Source: Rhodospirillaceae bacterium (GTDB lineage Bacteria; Pseudomonadota; Alphaproteobacteria; Kiloniellales; DSM-21159). Taken from it: DNA of 64,000 bases. A program made the translations under genes and the position numbers. Positions 17,048 to 25,480 of this stretch are shown here, piece after piece. The notes under the pieces were generated by a model. It was not told the DNA's origin. It searched no databases and saw only the letters and a list, made by a program, of their open reading frames with translations. How positions within the stretch are numbered: the first letter of the stretch is position 1; each line of letters begins with the position of its first letter. The stretch covers positions 2,429,430-2,493,429 of the forward strand of contig CP030885.1 of NCBI GenBank assembly GCA_006969625.1, given 5' to 3'.

Positions 17048-17071
17048 GACCATGCACGACCTAGCATGGTC
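17048..17071. promoter_or_regulatory. Candidate LysR operator, 8-8-8 inverted repeat
   Basis: GACCATGC and GCATGGTC form a perfect 8 bp inverted repeat separated by 8 bases. It sits about midway in the 94 bp gap between the divergent LysR and quinone reductase starts. The size and position suit a LysR-type binding site. Binding itself is inferred. Confidence 0.55.
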
Positions 17072-17101
17072 AGGAACTCTGCAGCCAAGACTGTCGCTTC
17101 C

Positions 17102-17890
17102 ATGCATCTTCTGATCGTCCATTGCCACCCCGAGACCAAGGCCTTCAACCGCGCGCTGACCGACGAAGCTGTCGAAGCCGCGCGCAGCATCGGGGCTACG
17201 GTCGAGGTGTCGGATCTCTACGGCGCAGGCTTCGATCCGGTGGAGCGGGCGCAACACTACCCACACAGGCAGGATGCCGATTGCTTCGCGCCCCTCGGCG
17301 AGCAGAAGCACGCGGCGGAACTCGGTGTCTTGCCGGCGGACGTTCGCCGCGAGATCGAGCGCCTGGAGCGCGCCGACCTCGTGATCCTGCAGTTCCCGAT
17401 TTGGTGGCATGGCCCGCCCGCGATGCTCAAGGGCTGGTTCGACCGCGTGTTCGTCAACGGCAGCCTCTACACCGGCCGCATGCGCTACGATGCCGGATAC
17501 TTCCGCGGTCGTCGCGCCGTCTGCTCCCTGACCACCGGCGCCCCCGGCCAGGCCTTCGGCCCGCTTGCACGGGCCGGAGATCTGGAAGCGATGCTCTATC
17601 CCGTGCAGTACTCGCTCTACTACATGGGATTCTCCGTGCTGGCACCGCACGTCGTGCACGGCGTTCAGGGACACGGCTACAGCTACCAGGACGCCGGAGA
17701 CTTTCGACGGCATCTCGATCAGGCGCGAGAAGACTGGCGCGCTCGCGTGCGCAGCCTCTCGAACGAGACGCCCCTTTCCTTTCCCGGCTGGGACAATTGG
17801 GACGATCAGGGCCGTCCGCTCGCTAGCGAGGATTTCGACGGGCCGCCACGTGGCGCGCCCTTCGGTCGCAACGGACGGGACCAGCCCTGA
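17102..17890 (+). CDS. NAD(P)H quinone oxidoreductase, flavodoxin-like fold
   Basis: A 262-residue protein of the NQO/MdaB-type flavodoxin-like fold. It has LLIVHCHPETKAFNRALTDE at the FMN/FAD phosphate loop. The family signature is ILQFPIWWHGPPAMLKGWFD, followed by RVFVNGSLYTG. TTGAPGQAFG and YMGFSVLAPHVVHGV complete the pattern. It likely reduces quinones or other electrophiles by two electrons using NAD(P)H. The ATG at 17102 is the only start consistent with the fold. It is divergent from a LysR regulator and is followed after 17 bp by a broken alpha/beta hydrolase, so a small stress-response or catabolic operon is likely. Confidence 0.9.
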   Translation: MHLLIVHCHPETKAFNRALTDEAVEAARSIGATVEVSDLYGAGFDPVERAQHYPHRQDADCFAPLGEQKHAAELGVLPADVRREIERLERADLVILQFPIWWHGPPAMLKGWFDRVFVNGSLYTGRMRYDAGYFRGRRAVCSLTTGAPGQAFGPLARAGDLEAMLYPVQYSLYYMGFSVLAPHVVHGVQGHGYSYQDAGDFRRHLDQAREDWRARVRSLSNETPLSFPGWDNWDDQGRPLASEDFDGPPRGAPFGRNGRDQP

Positions 17891-17907
17891 AAGCCATAGG
17901 AGACCAG

Positions 17908-18717
17908 GTGCTTTCTCTAAGCCGAACGTTCGAATTCGAGGGCCACTCGATCGCCTAGGATTCGATCGGCCAAGGCGAACCGCTCATCCTGATCCATGGT
18001 TTTCCCTGGTCGGCTCAAGCATGGCGTCGCATCGCGCCGTGGCTCGCCGACGGATACGAGGTTTGCTACTTCGACATGGCGGGGTGCGGCGCATCCTCGA
18101 AGGCCGAGGGCGACGACGTATCGCCCGACGTGCAGAACCGACTGCTCGCTGCCCTCGTCGATCATTGGTCGCTGTCGCAGCCCCATGTGGTCGGTCACGA
18201 CTTCGGCGGTCTTGCAGCCTTGCGCGGAAACCTGGTGAACGGGCTGCAGTACGCCAGGCAGACGCTGATCGACAACGTTGCTCTGTTGCCGTCCGGCTCG
18301 CCCTTTTTCGCCCACGCTCAGACGTACGACGGCGCGATTTCGGCCCTGCAGGGATTCGTTCACCGCGCGACCTTCGGCGCTTTCGTCAACTTCGGCTCCT
18401 TGCCGGGCCTGCCGGAAACGGTCGTCGAGATGTACTTCCAGCTTTGGTCGGGCGCCGAGGGCCAGGCGGCCTTCTACCGGCAGATCGCGCAGTCGCACCC
18501 TCGGACTCTGGAGGAGATCCAGGACCGTCTTGCTCCGCGAGCCTTCCCGGTGCACGTCCTGTGGGGCGAGTTCGACCGAAAAATTGCGGTCGATCGCGGG
18601 GCGCGGCTCGCCGAATTGCTGGGCGCCGAGAACTTTACGCCGATTCCCGATGCGGCCCACAGTGTTCAAAAGGACGCGCCCGAAGCGGTGGTCGGGCGGG
18701 TTCGTAGCCTGCTCTAA
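17908..18717 (+). pseudogene. Alpha/beta hydrolase interrupted by an in-frame TAG
   Basis: From GTG 17908, preceded by AGGAG, the frame encodes an epoxide hydrolase-like alpha/beta hydrolase. It has LILIHGFPWSAQAWRRIAPW (oxyanion loop), FDMAGCGASSKAEG, VVGHDFGGLAAL (nucleophile elbow with Asp), VLWGEFDRKI and a C-terminal PDAAHSVQKDAPE with the catalytic His. Codon 17 (17956-17958) is TAG in the context HSIA-stop-DSIGQGEPL, where homologues normally have Tyr. Apart from this the 269-codon frame is clean and family-like throughout. The break may be recent, a sequencing error or suppressible. A restart at internal ATG 18076 would lack the oxyanion loop. Confidence 0.8.
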
Positions 18718-19040
18718 GGCGTGCTGGCGCGGGCACCGCGCTTTGGCGTTGTCCAGGTTGGGCAGACGCGGAAAGGGCGTGCCCCGAGGCCTCGAACGGC
18801 GTGCCGCGGCAGATGTGGGCCGCGATCTCGAGCTTTGCAGGCGGAGTGCAGAGCACGGGACCGCGCCACGCCCTTCGGCTGGTCGCGTAACATGCTGGCT
18901 GCATTGGCGGCGTGGTCCGACGCGCGCCGCTGTCGCCCGTAGCTTTCCAAATGGGCGTTTCCCGCTGCGGTCCGACATTGCGCGGCGTCAGACCGTTGGG
19001 CAACATCGTGGCAAATCTGCCGTCGGCATTGGATCTCGAC
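18718..19040. other. 323 bp without a recognisable gene
   Basis: No family, RNA or strong hairpin is seen. A reverse-strand frame through 18720-18900 reads KLEIAAHICRGTPFEASGHA and looks mildly protein-like. It has no clear start, stop or family match, so it is not called. Confidence 0.4.
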
Positions 19041-19601
19041 ATGAGCCTCACGGACCTGCTGGTGCCGACGTATTCTCAGATGCTCGGCGCTCTTCTGACT
19101 TGGCTCGACAGGGCCGGGGCGCACTCCTCAGAGCCTGACAAACTCCTCGGAAACCGTCTTGCGCCAGACATGCTTCCGCTCTCGTCGCAGGTGCGGTTCT
19201 GTTGCTTGCAGGCCTACGAAGCTGTCGCGCGACTGCGCGGCGATCCCCTCCCCGAAATCTGGAAGCAACTTGCCGAAGAAGGACAGAATGCGGGCGAGCG
19301 TCCCGGTACCATGGACCAGGCCCGAGCCCACGTCGCTGAGACTCGGTCCTTCCTGTCCGGTCTGGGACCTCGAGCTCTCGATCCTGAGGGAGACCGCAAG
19401 ATCGCCATCGAACTCCCGAATGGGATGATCTTCGATATGACAGGCGGTGAGTACGCCAGGGACTGGGCCTTGCCGCAGTTCAACTTCCATCTGATCACAG
19501 CCTACGGCGTGCTGCGAAACTCTGGCGTACCACTGGGAAAAGCTGACTATGTCCAACACGCCTTCGCGTACCTGCGGCCGGGCACGATGCCGAACGCCTA
19601 G
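19041..19601 (+). CDS. DUF1993 domain protein
   Basis: A 186-residue protein beginning MSLTDLLVPTYSQMLGALLT, the characteristic start of DUF1993 proteins. It includes LPLSSQVRFCCLQAYEAVAR, FLSGLGPRAL and the C-terminal FNFHLITAYGVLRNSGVPLG. The family adopts a DinB-like four-helix bundle, and no biochemical role is established. Conserved His residues (for example in FNFHLITAYG) suit metal binding as in DinB-type folds, by inference. The start at 19041 follows no strong ribosome site. It is the last gene before tRNA-Ser. Confidence 0.85.
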   Translation: MSLTDLLVPTYSQMLGALLTWLDRAGAHSSEPDKLLGNRLAPDMLPLSSQVRFCCLQAYEAVARLRGDPLPEIWKQLAEEGQNAGERPGTMDQARAHVAETRSFLSGLGPRALDPEGDRKIAIELPNGMIFDMTGGEYARDWALPQFNFHLITAYGVLRNSGVPLGKADYVQHAFAYLRPGTMPNA

Positions 19602-19781
19602 CATCGCGCCCGTGCCCGGATCCGTGACCCCAGGTTCTCGATGCTACCCGCGCATCACGACAGAAAAAGGAAGCGCTGCGGGATAGGTTCTTCACGGCTG
19701 GGCAAACGGAGAGGTCGAGGCAAAGCTCGAACGCGGAGCCTACGGTCAGGATTGGCGTGGCGGCTGCCCGCAACCAAAGAG

Positions 19782-19874
19782 TGGCGGAGGGGAAGGGATT
19801 CGAACCCTCGAAGGGGCTATTCACCCCTTAACGGTTTAGCAAACCGTCGCCTTCAGCCACTCGGCCACCCCTCC
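19782..19874 (-). tRNA. tRNA-Ser (anticodon GCT)
   Basis: The reverse strand from 19874 begins GGAGGGGTGGCCGAGTGGCT, with the acceptor stem closed by CCCCTCC, discriminator G at 19785 and encoded CCA at 19782-19784. The anticodon loop reads TTTGCTAAA with GCT complementary to 19838-19840, so it decodes AGC/AGU. The long variable arm (AAGGGGTGAATAGCCCCTT) and the GGTTCGAATCC T arm confirm a type II serine tRNA. Confidence 0.97.
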
Positions 19875-20063
19875 GCAAAACGAGTGGCCGTCTACCACGA
19901 CGTATGCGGAAGCCGGGTTCTAGCTTCGCCCGGCTCGGCTTGTCAACGCGCCCGAAGTGGCGCCCGGGGCGGCTCTGCGCAAGGTCTTGCCAAGGTCTCT
20001 CGCCGGGGGTCTGGCCTTGCCCGGTCTTGCCGGCCTCCACGCATCAAGCGCGGGGCGGCGCGC

Positions 20064-20471
20064 TCACAGCATGCGCTGCCAGCGCAGGTAGGCGATGCGC
20101 ATCAGTTCGAGGGTGGCGTCCTTGCGGGTCGCGGCGCGCCCGTCGTCCGGGTCGTCTGCGCCCGCGGCGTCGGCGCGCACCTCCGCCGCCTGGCGATAGA
20201 GCTCGCGAGCGTCGCAGAAGGCGGTCCAGAGATCGGCCTGCCGGCCGGCCCGCTGCCGCCGGCGGTCGGGCCGGCGCTGGCGCCCGGCGGCCTCAGCGTC
20301 TTCCAGCAGGGCTCTCAGCCGCTCCGCCAGTCGGGTCTCGCCCTGCGCGTAGGCCTGGTTGTAGGCGAGCAGCAGCTTGTCGGTCAGCCGACGCTCGAAG
20401 CGTGGCCGTCCTTCGGCGACCAGCAGACGGGCGGCATCGAGCGCATCCGTCTCGACGAAGGTCTCCTGCAT
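20064..20471 (-). CDS. Unknown helical protein, 135 residues
   Basis: No family is recognised. The protein is predicted mostly helical and highly charged. It has TDKLLLAYNQAYAQGETRLA and LWTAFCDARELYRQAAEVRA, with an Arg-rich basic linker (about residues 64-76) between the two halves. There is no signal peptide or membrane segment. The ATG at 20471 gives a clean reading frame and codon usage like its neighbours. It is divergent from the small AT-hook-like gene at 20770. Confidence 0.6.
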   Translation of the reverse strand: MQETFVETDALDAARLLVAEGRPRFERRLTDKLLLAYNQAYAQGETRLAERLRALLEDAEAAGRQRRPDRRRQRAGRQADLWTAFCDARELYRQAAEVRADAAGADDPDDGRAATRKDATLELMRIAYLRWQRML

Positions 20472-20769
20472 TCCCGTTCCCCCTCCCGATGCAGGCCGTC
20501 AGCCGACCAGCCCCAGCGCGGCCGACGGTGCGAGCGATGTATATCCGAAAGGCACAACGTTCGGTTACCCGAAAAGCGCCCAGCCTGCGACGCCGCCCGT
20601 GACGCCGCCCAGCCGGTCATTGGATACGATCCTCGGGGTTTCACGATTTTTTAGGCAAAGGCCGTCCAGTCTCGCCAGCGTCAACGCGGCCATGCCGAGC
20701 GGCAGGGGGCAAACGCGGCGGGCCCAGCCCCGACGATCCACGCCGCAGCGGGTATGCGGAGGTGCCGAG

Positions 20770-21015
20770 ATGAGCCTATCGAAGCAGTGCCTGGAAACCT
20801 TGATCGACCTGGTGGAAATCAAGCTGAGCTGCATGGAGGTCTGGGACCGCGACGACGCGCGCGAGCTGGCCCGCCTGAAGCAGGCCCGCGGCGAGCTGAT
20901 GCAGCTCAGCGGACGGGAGATCGCGGCCGAAGGCGGCGAAGTCGTGGCCTTGCCGCAGCGCCGCCGCGGCCGGCCCCGCAACGTCGACCGGGCGCAGCAG
21001 GCCGCCGTCTCCTGA
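20770..21015 (+). CDS. Small protein with an AT-hook-like basic tail, 81 residues
   Basis: The ATG at 20770 follows GGAGGTG at good spacing. The first 55 residues are helical and acidic (CLETLIDLVEIKLSCMEVWD). They are followed by a basic RRRGRPRNV segment that matches the GRP core of AT-hook DNA-binding motifs. No named family is recognised. A DNA-associated role is an inference from the tail. The 298 bp upstream of it shows no gene. Confidence 0.6.
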   Translation: MSLSKQCLETLIDLVEIKLSCMEVWDRDDARELARLKQARGELMQLSGREIAAEGGEVVALPQRRRGRPRNVDRAQQAAVS

Positions 21016-21055
21016 CCCGGACGATGACGGCGGACGGGCCGGCGCGGCGCGTCGT

Positions 21056-21682
21056 TCAGCTCGCCGGAACCGCCATGCCGCGGGCCACGGCCGGGCGTTC
21101 GCCGAGCGTGGCGAACCAGCGCGCGACGTTGGGGAAGTCGGCGAGGTCGACCTGCTGCCACTCGTGGCGCGCGGCCCAGGGGTAGGTCGCGATGTCGGCG
21201 ACGGAATAGCTCTCGCCGGCGAGAAAGGGCGCCTCGCCCAGGCGTTTGTCGAGCACGCCGTAGAGGCGGCGGGTCTCGTTGCCGTAGCGGGTCTTGGCGT
21301 AGGGCACGTCCTCCGGCGCAAAACGCAGGAAGTGGTGCGCCTGCCCCAGCATCGGCCCGAAACCGCCCATCTGCCACATCAACCACTGCAGCGCTCGCCA
21401 GCGCGCCCGTTCGTCCACCGGCATCAGCGCGCCGGTCTTCTCCGCCAGATACAGCAGGATCGCCCCGGTCTCGAACAGCGCGATCGCCTGCCCGTCCGGT
21501 CCTTCGGGATCGACGATCGCCGGGATCTTGTTGTTCGGGCTGATGCGCAGGAAGTCCGGCGCGAACTGCTCGTCCTTGGTGATGTTCACGGTGTGCACCG
21601 CGTAGCGCAGCCCGAGCTCCTCCAGCGCGATGGAAACCTTGCGGCCGTTCGGCGTGCTCCAGGTGTAGAGCTGGATGGTCAT
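21056..21682 (-). CDS. Glutathione S-transferase family protein (YfcG/Nu-like)
   Basis: A 208-residue GST. The N-terminal thioredoxin fold starts [20 protein letters not shown], with the TPNGRK loop typical of Nu-class/Ure2p-like GSTs. The cis-Pro region is [13 protein letters not shown] and the following [15 protein letters not shown] binds glutathione. The helical domain has [20 protein letters not shown]. Such enzymes have disulfide-bond reductase or peroxidase activity. It overlaps the PLP enzyme by 4 bp (ATGA). A paralogue with the same pattern lies at 23163-23858. Confidence 0.9.
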   Translation of the reverse strand: MTIQLYTWSTPNGRKVSIALEELGLRYAVHTVNITKDEQFAPDFLRISPNNKIPAIVDPEGPDGQAIALFETGAILLYLAEKTGALMPVDERARWRALQWLMWQMGGFGPMLGQAHHFLRFAPEDVPYAKTRYGNETRRLYGVLDKRLGEAPFLAGESYSVADIATYPWAARHEWQQVDLADFPNVARWFATLGERPAVARGMAVPAS

Positions 21683-22851
21683 TGCGGCTCCCCCTCCTCG
21701 TCGATGCGCGCGAGCGCCTGCTCCAGGTCGGCGACCAGGTCGTCCGGATGCTCGATGCCGACCGACAGGCGCAGCAGGTCCTCGGGCAAGCTCGAGGCAT
21801 CGCCCTCGATGGTCTTGCGGTGCTCGATCAGGCTCTCGACCCCGCCCAGCGAGGTGGCCGGCAGGAACACGCGCGTGCCGGTGGCGACCCGCAGCGCGCC
21901 GGCCCGCCCGCCGGCCACCCGGAGCGACAGCATGCCGCCGAAGCCACCCTCCATCTGGCGGCAGGCGACCTCGTGTCCAGGATGCTCCGGCAGGCCGGGA
22001 TAGAGCACCTGCCGCACCTTCGGGTGCCGCTGCAGCCGGCTGGCCTGGTGCAGCGCCGTGGCGCTTGCGTGGCGGACCCGCAGATAGAGGGTGCGCAGGC
22101 CGCGCAGCAGCAGCCAGGCCTCGAAGGCGCCCAGCACGGCGCCGACCCCGGTGCGGTTGCTGGTTATCCGCTGCCAGAGGTCGTCGGCGACGCGTGTGGC
22201 CAGGGCGCCGGCCAGCACGTCGCTGTGGCCGTTCAGGTATTTGGTCGCCGAGTGCATGACGATGTCGGCGCCGTGCGCGAGCGGACGCTGCAGCGGCGGC
22301 GGCGCGGCGGTGCCGTCGACCGCCAGGCGGGCGCCGGCGGCATGCGCCTTCTCAGCCAGGGCGGCGATGTCCAGCACCTCCCATAAGGGGTTGCTCGGCG
22401 TCTCCGCCCAGACCAGTTCGGCGCCACCCTCGAGCGCTGCGTCCAACTGGGCCAGGTCGGTCATGTCGATCTGCCGCAACTCGATCCCGAAGCGCGGGCA
22501 GAAGTCCTCCAGCCACTGCCGGAAGCCCCAGTAGATGTTGGCGTGGCAGACCAGCCGGTCGCCCGGCTTCAGGGCCATGACGACGGCCGCCGCGGCGCCC
22601 AGGCCGGAGGCGAAGACGAGCGCCGCCGCGCCGCCCTCCAGGCGGGCCAGCAGCGCTTCCAGCTGGTCCACGGCCGGGCCGCCGTAGCGCGAATAGCTGA
22701 CGGCGCCGCGCAGGCCGTAATCGGCGTCGCGGGCGAAGGTGGTCGAGGGGTGCAGCGGCGGCACCACCGCGCCGGTCGCGGGGTCGAGGAAGTGCAGCGA
22801 CTGGGCCGCGAGGGTTTCCGGTTTGAGGTCGGGGTCGGTCTCTTCGCTCAT
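21679..22851 (-). CDS. Trans-sulfuration PLP enzyme (cystathionine gamma-synthase/lyase type)
   Basis: A 390-residue fold-type I PLP enzyme of the Cys/Met metabolism family. PLP is bound by the Lys in [11 protein letters not shown], and [17 protein letters not shown] carries the substrate phosphate-binding Tyr/Arg. [26 protein letters not shown] and the C-terminal [17 protein letters not shown] are family marks. The start at 22851 (MSEETDP) gives the standard N-terminus. It could act as gamma-synthase, lyase or O-succinylhomoserine sulfhydrylase; sequence alone does not decide. It shares an operon with the GST by a 4 bp overlap, suggesting a sulfur/thiol context. Confidence 0.88.
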   Translation of the reverse strand: MSEETDPDLKPETLAAQSLHFLDPATGAVVPPLHPSTTFARDADYGLRGAVSYSRYGGPAVDQLEALLARLEGGAAALVFASGLGAAAAVVMALKPGDRLVCHANIYWGFRQWLEDFCPRFGIELRQIDMTDLAQLDAALEGGAELVWAETPSNPLWEVLDIAALAEKAHAAGARLAVDGTAAPPPLQRPLAHGADIVMHSATKYLNGHSDVLAGALATRVADDLWQRITSNRTGVGAVLGAFEAWLLLRGLRTLYLRVRHASATALHQASRLQRHPKVRQVLYPGLPEHPGHEVACRQMEGGFGGMLSLRVAGGRAGALRVATGTRVFLPATSLGGVESLIEHRKTIEGDASSLPEDLLRLSVGIEHPDDLVADLEQALARIDEEGEPQ

Positions 22852-22885
22852 GGCTGGCGACCATGCCGCATCGCAGCGACGGCCG

Positions 22886-23006
22886 CTAGTGGTCCGATCG
22901 AAACGCTCGAGTCCCGAGCGTTCCGTGAATCGGTCCACCAAACCAAGGCGTTGCGGTTCGACTGCTCTGACGCATGCGGTCGCATCCCTCCGCGTCGAAC
23001 CGCTAG
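22886..23006. repeat. 121 bp palindromic element flanked by CTAG (repeat B1, inverted copy of A)
   Basis: This is a diverged copy of the element at 8645-8762 in opposite orientation. It shares CTAGTGGTCCGATCGAAACG at its left end and GGTTCGACTGCTCTGACG inside, with CTAG at 22886-22889 and 23003-23006. The first hairpin is shorter than in repeat A because of mismatches around CTCGAGTCCCGAGCG. It abuts repeat B2 and shares a CTAG with it. It lies 34 bp upstream of the PLP enzyme start. Confidence 0.78.
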
Positions 23007-23142
23007 AGCGCGATCGTCACTGGTGGAAGCGGATCCGCTTCCACCAGTGACGTGAATCGCTCTCTAACTCTATGAATAGAGCAGGATTCACGTCTTGGAT
23101 GGGATCGCCAAAGCGATTCCATCCAAGACGATCATGCTCTAG
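23003..23142. repeat. 140 bp double-hairpin element with TAGAGC ends (repeat B2)
   Basis: Bounded by CTAG at 23003-23006 and 23139-23142, with ends CTAGAGCGCGATCGTC and (inverted) CTAGAGCATGATCGTC. It contains a perfect palindrome GTCACTGGTGGAAGCG...CGCTTCCACCAGTGAC and a second hairpin from TAGAGC (23077) to GCTCTA (23141) whose stem includes CGTCTTGGATGG. The TAGAGC...GCTCTA pattern with a central TCTAACTC spacer resembles intergenic palindromes frequent in Rhizobiales and relatives. It shares the CTAGAGC terminus with the IS630 element and the palindrome at 45145. Confidence 0.8.
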
Positions 23143-23162
23143 GGCGAGGTCGGCGCGCATGC

Positions 23163-23858
23163 TCAGCGCCGCTGGAATTGGGTGGCGCCGAAGAGGATTT
23201 CCTTCGCCTTCTCGTCGAAGCCCTCGGTACGCAGGTCGGCCAGCACCTCGACGCCGCGCTGCACCGCCGGGCGCGCCTCGATCTCGGCGAACCAGCGCCG
23301 GAAGTTGGCGAGACCGGAGGTGTCGACGCCCTGGCGCTCGGGCCGGCGGGTCCAGGGCCAGGCGGCGATGTCGGCGATGGAGTAGGCTTCGCCGCCCAGG
23401 AAGCGCGCTTCGCCCAGGCGCTTGTCCAGTACGTTGTAGAGCCGTTGCGCCTCGTTGCTGTAGCGCGCCTTGGCATACGGCATGTCTTCGGGCGCGTACT
23501 GCAGGAAGTGGTGCGCCTGGCCGAGCATCGGGCCCAAGCCGCCCATCTGCCACATCAGCCACTGCAGCACGATATAGCGCGCTGCGCCCGAGGCCGGCAG
23601 AAGCTTGCCGGTCTTCTCGGCCAGATAGACCAGGATGGCGCCGGACTCGAACAGTGAGATCGGCGCTCCGTCCGGTCCCTCGGGATCGACGATCGCCGGA
23701 ATCCGGTTGTTCGGGCTGATCTTCAGGAAAGCCGGGTCGAACTGCTCGCCCTTGGAGATGTCGATCGGGTGCGCCTGGTAGGCGAGCCCCAGTTCCTCCA
23801 GCGCGATGTGCACCTTGTGGCCGTTCGGCGTGGCCCAGGAATAGACCTCGATGGTCAT
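23163..23858 (-). CDS. Glutathione S-transferase family protein (YfcG/Nu-like), paralogue
   Basis: A 231-residue GST closely related to the one at 21056-21682. It has EVYSWATPNGHKVHIALEEL at the N-terminus, then [15 protein letters not shown] and FESGAILVYLAEKTGKLLP. The helical domain has [20 protein letters not shown]. It is 23 residues longer at the C-terminus (EGFDEKAKEILFGATQFQRR). The start at 23858 matches the paralogue and is preferred to one 29 codons upstream. The two copies, separated by the PLP enzyme and repeats B1/B2, probably arose by local duplication. Confidence 0.9.
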   Translation of the reverse strand: MTIEVYSWATPNGHKVHIALEELGLAYQAHPIDISKGEQFDPAFLKISPNNRIPAIVDPEGPDGAPISLFESGAILVYLAEKTGKLLPASGAARYIVLQWLMWQMGGLGPMLGQAHHFLQYAPEDMPYAKARYSNEAQRLYNVLDKRLGEARFLGGEAYSIADIAAWPWTRRPERQGVDTSGLANFRRWFAEIEARPAVQRGVEVLADLRTEGFDEKAKEILFGATQFQRR

Positions 23859-24103
23859 GGCGAATCCTCGTGACGTGGCTCCTCGCCACCTGGGCGGCCG
23901 CAACGGCGCCGCGGCCCGACCATGCCGGTATGCCGCGGCGGGCACAAGCCGCGCCCGCCGTCACACCAGCGTGTCCTTCGCCCCTTCGATGTCTGCCCTG
24001 GCACGAGCCGCCGACCCAAGATGTCCATCCCCTCGCACGCCTTCGCCTGCTATCGTCATGGGCGAGCACCGTCCCGAAGCCGCGCCACCGAGGGAGGAAA
24101 CGC

Positions 24104-25279
24104 ATGAGTGCAATGCGCATCGCTGCAAGCCTGTTCGGCACGCTGCTGCTGCTCGCCGCCGGCGGCCCGGCCCTGGCCTACGACGAGCCGGTGGAAAAGC
24201 GCGAGTTCGTGCTGCGGGACTTCACCACCGAGCAGGGCGAGACGATCGCCGAGGTGCGCATCGGCTGGGAAGCCTACGGCGAGCTGAACGCGGCCAAGGA
24301 CAACGTCATCCTGATCTGCCACTACTTCTCCGGCACCTCGGCGGCGGCCGGGAAATACACGGCCGAGCAGGAAAGGCCCGGCTACTGGGACGCCATCATC
24401 GGCCCCGGCAAGCCCATCGACACCGACGCCTACTACGTCGTCTCCAGCGACACTCTGGTCAACCTGAACGTCGCCGACCCGAACGTGATCACCACCGGCC
24501 CGGCCAGCCTCGACCCGGCCACGGGCGAGCCCTACGGCCTGGACTTCCCGGTCGTCTCCATGCGCGACTTCGTCAACGTTCAGAAGGCGCTGCTCGACAG
24601 CCTGGGCATCGAGCGGCTGCATGCGGTCATGGGCGCCTCGGGCGGCTCGGTGCAGACCATGGAGTGGGCGGCGGCCTATCCCGAGATGGTGCCGCGCGCC
24701 ATCCCGGTGATCAGCCCCGGCCTGGAGATGCCGCCCTATGTGGTCGGCCTGCTGAAGATGTGGAACATGCCGATCGAGATGGACCCCAACTGGAACGGCG
24801 GCGACTACTACGGCGGCACCCCGCCGCTGGAGGGACTGTCCAACGCACTGCAGCTCGTCACCCTCAACGCGCTGCACTTCGACTGGGCCGAGAGCACCTT
24901 CGGGCGCTCGCCGGCGAGCGAAGAGATCGATCCGGAAGCCGCGTTCGCCCACGAGTATAAGGTGGAGGCGGGGCTCCAGGCCTCCGGCGACGCCCGCGCG
25001 GCGACCACCGACGCCAACCACTTCCTCTACATGTCGAAGGCCAACATGACCTTCTCGGTCGCCGACGAGATCGAGAAGATCGAGGCCAAGACCCTCTTCA
25101 TCCCGGCCGAGGGCGACATGATCTTCCCGCCCTTCCTGTCCGAGCTGGCGGCCGAGCGGCTACGCGCCCAGGGCCTGGAGGCCGAGGTCTTCACCGTCAC
25201 CGGCCCCTTCGGACACCTGAACGGCGTCTTCAACATCGACCAGGCGGGCGAGGCCATCCGGGCGTTCCTCGAAGAGTGA
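24104..25279 (+). CDS. Exported MetX-like alpha/beta hydrolase
   Basis: A 391-residue alpha/beta-fold protein of the homoserine O-acetyltransferase superfamily. Residues 1-25 form a signal peptide (MRIAASLFGTLLLLAAGGPA ending ALA). The body has CHYFSGTSAAAGKYTAEQ, the nucleophile elbow GASGGSVQTMEWA (Ser179), an acid in IPAEGDMIFPP and the His in FGHLNGVFN. The ATG at 24104 follows GGAGG. True MetX is cytosolic. Here the signal peptide and the altered elbow (GASGGS instead of GGSMGG) argue for a periplasmic hydrolase or acyltransferase with another substrate. It stands alone, followed by two strong hairpins. Confidence 0.85.
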   Translation: MSAMRIAASLFGTLLLLAAGGPALAYDEPVEKREFVLRDFTTEQGETIAEVRIGWEAYGELNAAKDNVILICHYFSGTSAAAGKYTAEQERPGYWDAIIGPGKPIDTDAYYVVSSDTLVNLNVADPNVITTGPASLDPATGEPYGLDFPVVSMRDFVNVQKALLDSLGIERLHAVMGASGGSVQTMEWAAAYPEMVPRAIPVISPGLEMPPYVVGLLKMWNMPIEMDPNWNGGDYYGGTPPLEGLSNALQLVTLNALHFDWAESTFGRSPASEEIDPEAAFAHEYKVEAGLQASGDARAATTDANHFLYMSKANMTFSVADEIEKIEAKTLFIPAEGDMIFPPFLSELAAERLRAQGLEAEVFTVTGPFGHLNGVFNIDQAGEAIRAFLEE

Positions 25280-25286
25280 GCGAGCA

Positions 25287-25314
25287 GCGGCACGGGACCA
25301 AGGTGCCGTGCCGC
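25287..25314 (+). terminator. Hairpin after the MetX-like gene
   Basis: GCGGCACGG and CCGTGCCGC form a perfect 9 bp stem around a 10-base loop, beginning 8 bases after the stop codon. No T-run follows, so it may be a weak intrinsic terminator or an mRNA-stabilising hairpin. Confidence 0.5.
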
Positions 25315-25323
25315 GGCCACGCC

Positions 25324-25390
25324 ACCCGTTCCCCCGCCCGGCCACCCAACGGCCGTATCCTGGACGGGGTGGCCGGGCGGGGGAGCGGGA
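25324..25390. repeat. Long GC-rich inverted repeat upstream of mccB
   Basis: CCCGTTCCCCCGCCCGGCC and its inverted match GGCCGGGCGGGGGAGCGGG form a stem of about 22 bp with a single G-T mismatch, separated by about 20 bases. It lies about 90 bp upstream of mccB. It could be a terminator, a cruciform-forming repeat or a regulatory leader. No T-run follows on either strand. Confidence 0.65.
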
Positions 25391-25480
25391 TGGCACGGAG
25401 CAGCTAAAGCCCCACTTGCCCGAAGCCGGCTGCGGAGACATGGTAGCGGCCCGTTTCCCAGCCGGTTCCTCCGTCCCTCC

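Noticed and set aside
18635-19051. Minus-strand frame with a protein-like stretch KLEIAAHICRGTPFEASG
   Set aside because: It has no ribosome site or family match, and overlaps the ends of two plus-strand genes. The signal is too weak to call a gene.
19782-19874. tRNA-Ser as an active integration site
   Set aside because: No integrase gene and no repeated tRNA 3' end could be found within the window, so an island insertion is only a hypothesis.
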